23,327 nt of DNA from a virus, in IMG/VR virus record IMGVR_UViG_3300041955_001116, positions 1 through 23,327 of that record. One strand, written 5' to 3'. Position numbers and translations under genes: made by a program. Below, piece by piece: positions 21,320 to 23,327 of the stretch. How positions within the stretch are numbered: position 1 is the first letter of the stretch; each line of letters starts with the position of its first letter. Below the pieces are notes generated by a model. It was not told the origin of the DNA. It made no database searches and saw nothing but the letters and a program-made list of their open reading frames with translations.

Positions 21320-23327
21320 GCATCAATCGTGTCTTTCTCGACTGGGAGCGGCGCGCCCTGCCGACCGCAGTGGATTGGCTCATCGAGCGGTTCTCCGCAG
21401 CGGGCCAACTCGACCTTGAGAACGTCATATTGGCCCTGCCGGGCAACCGCGCCGGGCGGCGGCTGCTCGAAATCCTCGTCGAGCAGGCGGAGAGGCGGAA
21501 GCTGCCACTCTGCCCGCCGCGGATCGTCACCGTGGGCAAGTTGCCGGAGTTGCTCTACGAGGCGAAGCGGCCGTTTGCCAGCGCGCTGGTTCAGCAGTTG
21601 GCCTGGGTCGAGGCCCTCCAGGGCAGTGAGCCTGGACAGGTCCAGAAGATCGTTTCCGCGGTGCCCGCAGCGGACGACCTGTTGGCGTGGCTGCCGCTGG
21701 GCGAGATGCTCAGCCGGTTGCACCACGAACTGGCCGCCGACGGCCTGGACTTCCCCCGCGTGGCCGAGTGCGGCTCGCAAATCGACGGCTTCCGGGAGGC
21801 CGCCCGCTGGCAAGCGTTGGCCGGGGTCCAGAAGCGGTATCTGAAGACCCTGCTCGACCTGGGATTGTGGGACCAACAGAGCGCGAACCTGGAGGCGATC
21901 CGCAAGGGCGAATGCCGCGCAAAGGCTCATATCGTGCTGGTTGGCACGGCGGACCTGAACCGCTCCCAACGCATGATGCTGGACCAGGTGGCAGATCGCG
22001 TAACCGCCCTGGTGTGCGCGCCGGAGGCGTTGGCGGAACGGTTCGACGAACACGGCTGTCTTTGCCCGGCCGCCTGGTTGGCACAGGAAATTGCGTTGGC
22101 CGATGACCAGATCGAAGTGGCCGACGATCCCGCGGGCCAGGCGGAGGCGGCAGCCCGCATCATCATGGCTTTCGGCGGGCGCTACACCACCGAGCAAATT
22201 GCCGTAGGTGTTGCCGACAAGGAGATCGTGCCTTACCTTCGGCAGCGATTCGAGCAATGCGGGCTTCCAGCCCGGTACGGCGTTGACACGCCCATCGCGC
22301 GCTCAGCCCCGTACCGGCTGCTGGCTTGCGTGGCAGATTACGTCGAGACGCATGGATTTTCGGCCTTCGCGGCTTTGGTGCGGCATCCCTGGGTCAACGA
22401 CCGGTTGGCGCGCAAAGGGATTGCGGGTGACTGGCTGAGCCAGATGGACCGTTACCATACCGACCACATGCCCCACGCTCTGGACGGCCAGTGGCAGGGG
22501 GATGACAAAGACTTTGCGGACCTGAAAGCGGCCTACCGCGAGGTCGAACGGCTCTGCCGCCCCCTGCGGGGCGAGTCGCGGCGGCTGGCCGATTGGAGGG
22601 AGCCGACCCTCGACATTTTGGCCACCCTGTTCGGGGGCCGGCCTTTGGACGCGGATGTCGAGCCCGACCGGACGATCCTGGCTGCTTGCTCGAAGTTTCG
22701 CAAAGTGATCGAAGAGTATCAGGCGATACCTTCAAAGCTAATGCCGTCGCTTGAGAGCGTCGAAGCCATTCGGCTGGTGCTTGAGCAGGTTGCGAGGGAA
22801 ACAATTCCCCCGCCCGCCGACTGCGGCGCGATTGAACTCTTGGGTTGGCTGGAATTACCGCTGGACGACGCGCCCGCCCTGGTGGTGACGGGATTCAACG
22901 AAGGCCGCGTGCCCGAGTCGCTCAATTCGGATTTGTTCTTGCCCAACCAACTGCGGCAAAAATTGGGCATTGAGGACAACGACCGGCGCTACGCCCGTGA
23001 CGCCTATGCGCTCTCGCTTCTGGCCGCATCGCGTGAAAAACTTCACGTGGTTGCCGGGCGGCGGAGCGCCGACGCCGATCCTTTGCTGCCGAGCCGGCTC
23101 TTGTTCGGCTGTGACGACGCGAGCATGGCAAGCCGGGTGATTATGTTCTTTCCGGCGGAGGACTCCGCCGCCGAGGAACCGGCCGGCCCAGCCAGGCCGT
23201 GGAAGGGGCAGGACCGTTCGCAGTTGGAGGTGCCCCGCCCGCAGCCTCCAAAGCCGAAGATTGAGTTCATGCGGGTAACGGAGTTCAAGGACTACTTGGC
23301 CTGCCCGTACCGGTATTACCTGAGACA
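21316..23327 (+). CDS. AddB-like / PD-(D/E)XK nuclease protein (3' end outside window)
   Basis: 670 codons are visible and open to the edge; ATG 21316-21318 overlaps the preceding stop. The N-terminus ('VILALPGNRAGRRLLEILVEQAE') and 'EIALADDQIEVADDPAGQAEAAARIIM' resemble the inactive helicase-like half of AddB/RexB. 'ALVVTGFNEGRVPESL' and 'RDAYALSLLAASREKLHVVAG' resemble helicase motifs VI-like segments. The final 'MRVTEFKDYLACPYRYYLR' (about 652-670) is the typical entry to a RecB-family nuclease domain, whose catalytic residues lie beyond the window. It likely processes DNA ends with an AddA partner that should follow. It looks like host DNA-repair machinery. Confidence 0.8.
   Translation, partial: MSINRVFLDWERRALPTAVDWLIERFSAAGQLDLENVILALPGNRAGRRLLEILVEQAERRKLPLCPPRIVTVGKLPELLYEAKRPFASALVQQLAWVEALQGSEPGQVQKIVSAVPAADDLLAWLPLGEMLSRLHHELAADGLDFPRVAECGSQIDGFREAARWQALAGVQKRYLKTLLDLGLWDQQSANLEAIRKGECRAKAHIVLVGTADLNRSQRMMLDQVADRVTALVCAPEALAERFDEHGCLCPAAWLAQEIALADDQIEVADDPAGQAEAAARIIMAFGGRYTTEQIAVGVADKEIVPYLRQRFEQCGLPARYGVDTPIARSAPYRLLACVADYVETHGFSAFAALVRHPWVNDRLARKGIAGDWLSQMDRYHTDHMPHALDGQWQGDDKDFADLKAAYREVERLCRPLRGESRRLADWREPTLDILATLFGGRPLDADVEPDRTILAACSKFRKVIEEYQAIPSKLMPSLESVEAIRLVLEQVARETIPPPADCGAIELLGWLELPLDDAPALVVTGFNEGRVPESLNSDLFLPNQLRQKLGIEDNDRRYARDAYALSLLAASREKLHVVAGRRSADADPLLPSRLLFGCDDASMASRVIMFFPAEDSAAEEPAGPARPWKGQDRSQLEVPRPQPPKPKIEFMRVTEFKDYLACPYRYYLR

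Noticed and set aside
1-23327. CRISPR array, tRNA or rRNA genes
   Set aside because: No regularly spaced long repeats, no tRNA cloverleaf and no rRNA-like stretch were seen on either strand.

Overview
The window is GC-rich, gene-dense bacterial DNA. It most likely comes from a Planctomycetota chromosome (Pirellulales/Gemmatales-like) carrying a prophage or a large integrated element. The lineage call is an inference from family resemblance: a giant exported WD40 protein, small 'YRVST...SGLGLEAQ' serine recombinases, a 137-aa '...WTDAPI.WP..' type protein, and weak but recognisable Shine-Dalgarno sites. No rRNA, tRNA, CRISPR array or insertion sequence was seen.

Region 1 (about 1-9244, minus strand) is a phage head/packaging operon. 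In transcription order it encodes a Cys/His N-terminal protein in the small-terminase position, a tiny zinc-ribbon protein, five envelope-directed proteins, a GpA-type large terminase, a portal-like protein, a virion protein with two tandem ~86-aa repeats, a DnaT-like/connector protein and a scaffold-like coiled-coil protein cut by the window edge. The five envelope proteins are a permuted papain-fold protein, a papain/C39-like lipoprotein, an exported thioredoxin-like tail-anchored protein, an N-terminally anchored helical protein and a CGPC thioredoxin lipoprotein. Their position between the terminase genes is where some phages keep lysis genes. A switch-like pair of overlapping hairpins precedes the thioredoxin lipoprotein.

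Region 2 (9365-12497) holds three small plus-strand unknowns, then minus-strand genes: a lysine-tailed 97-aa protein, a 51-aa protein, a complete serine recombinase, a SprT-like metalloprotein and a deaminase-fold protein lacking zinc ligands. Promoters are packed into the ends of neighbouring genes: twice the stop TGA lies inside a TTGAC(A/T) -35 box.

Region 3 (12901-17624, minus) holds a 1041-aa exported WD40 protein, a 466-bp apparently decayed gap, a 137-aa planctomycete-type protein and a second serine recombinase that has lost the catalytic serine and a conserved aspartate.

Region 4 (17763-18933) has one unknown gene followed by about 700 bp with little coding signal. It contains two intrinsic terminators, four copies of a palindromic 9-mer GAGTWACTC, and a promoter-hairpins-terminator arrangement that looks like an undescribed ~90-nt RNA on the minus strand.

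Region 5 (18934-23327, plus) has three small ORFs sharing an almost identical ribosome-binding leader, a YbjN-domain protein, an SGNH/GDSL-like hydrolase, a broken von Willebrand A gene, and the first 670 codons of an AddB-like/PD-(D/E)XK nuclease gene. The last genes look more like host chromosome than phage.
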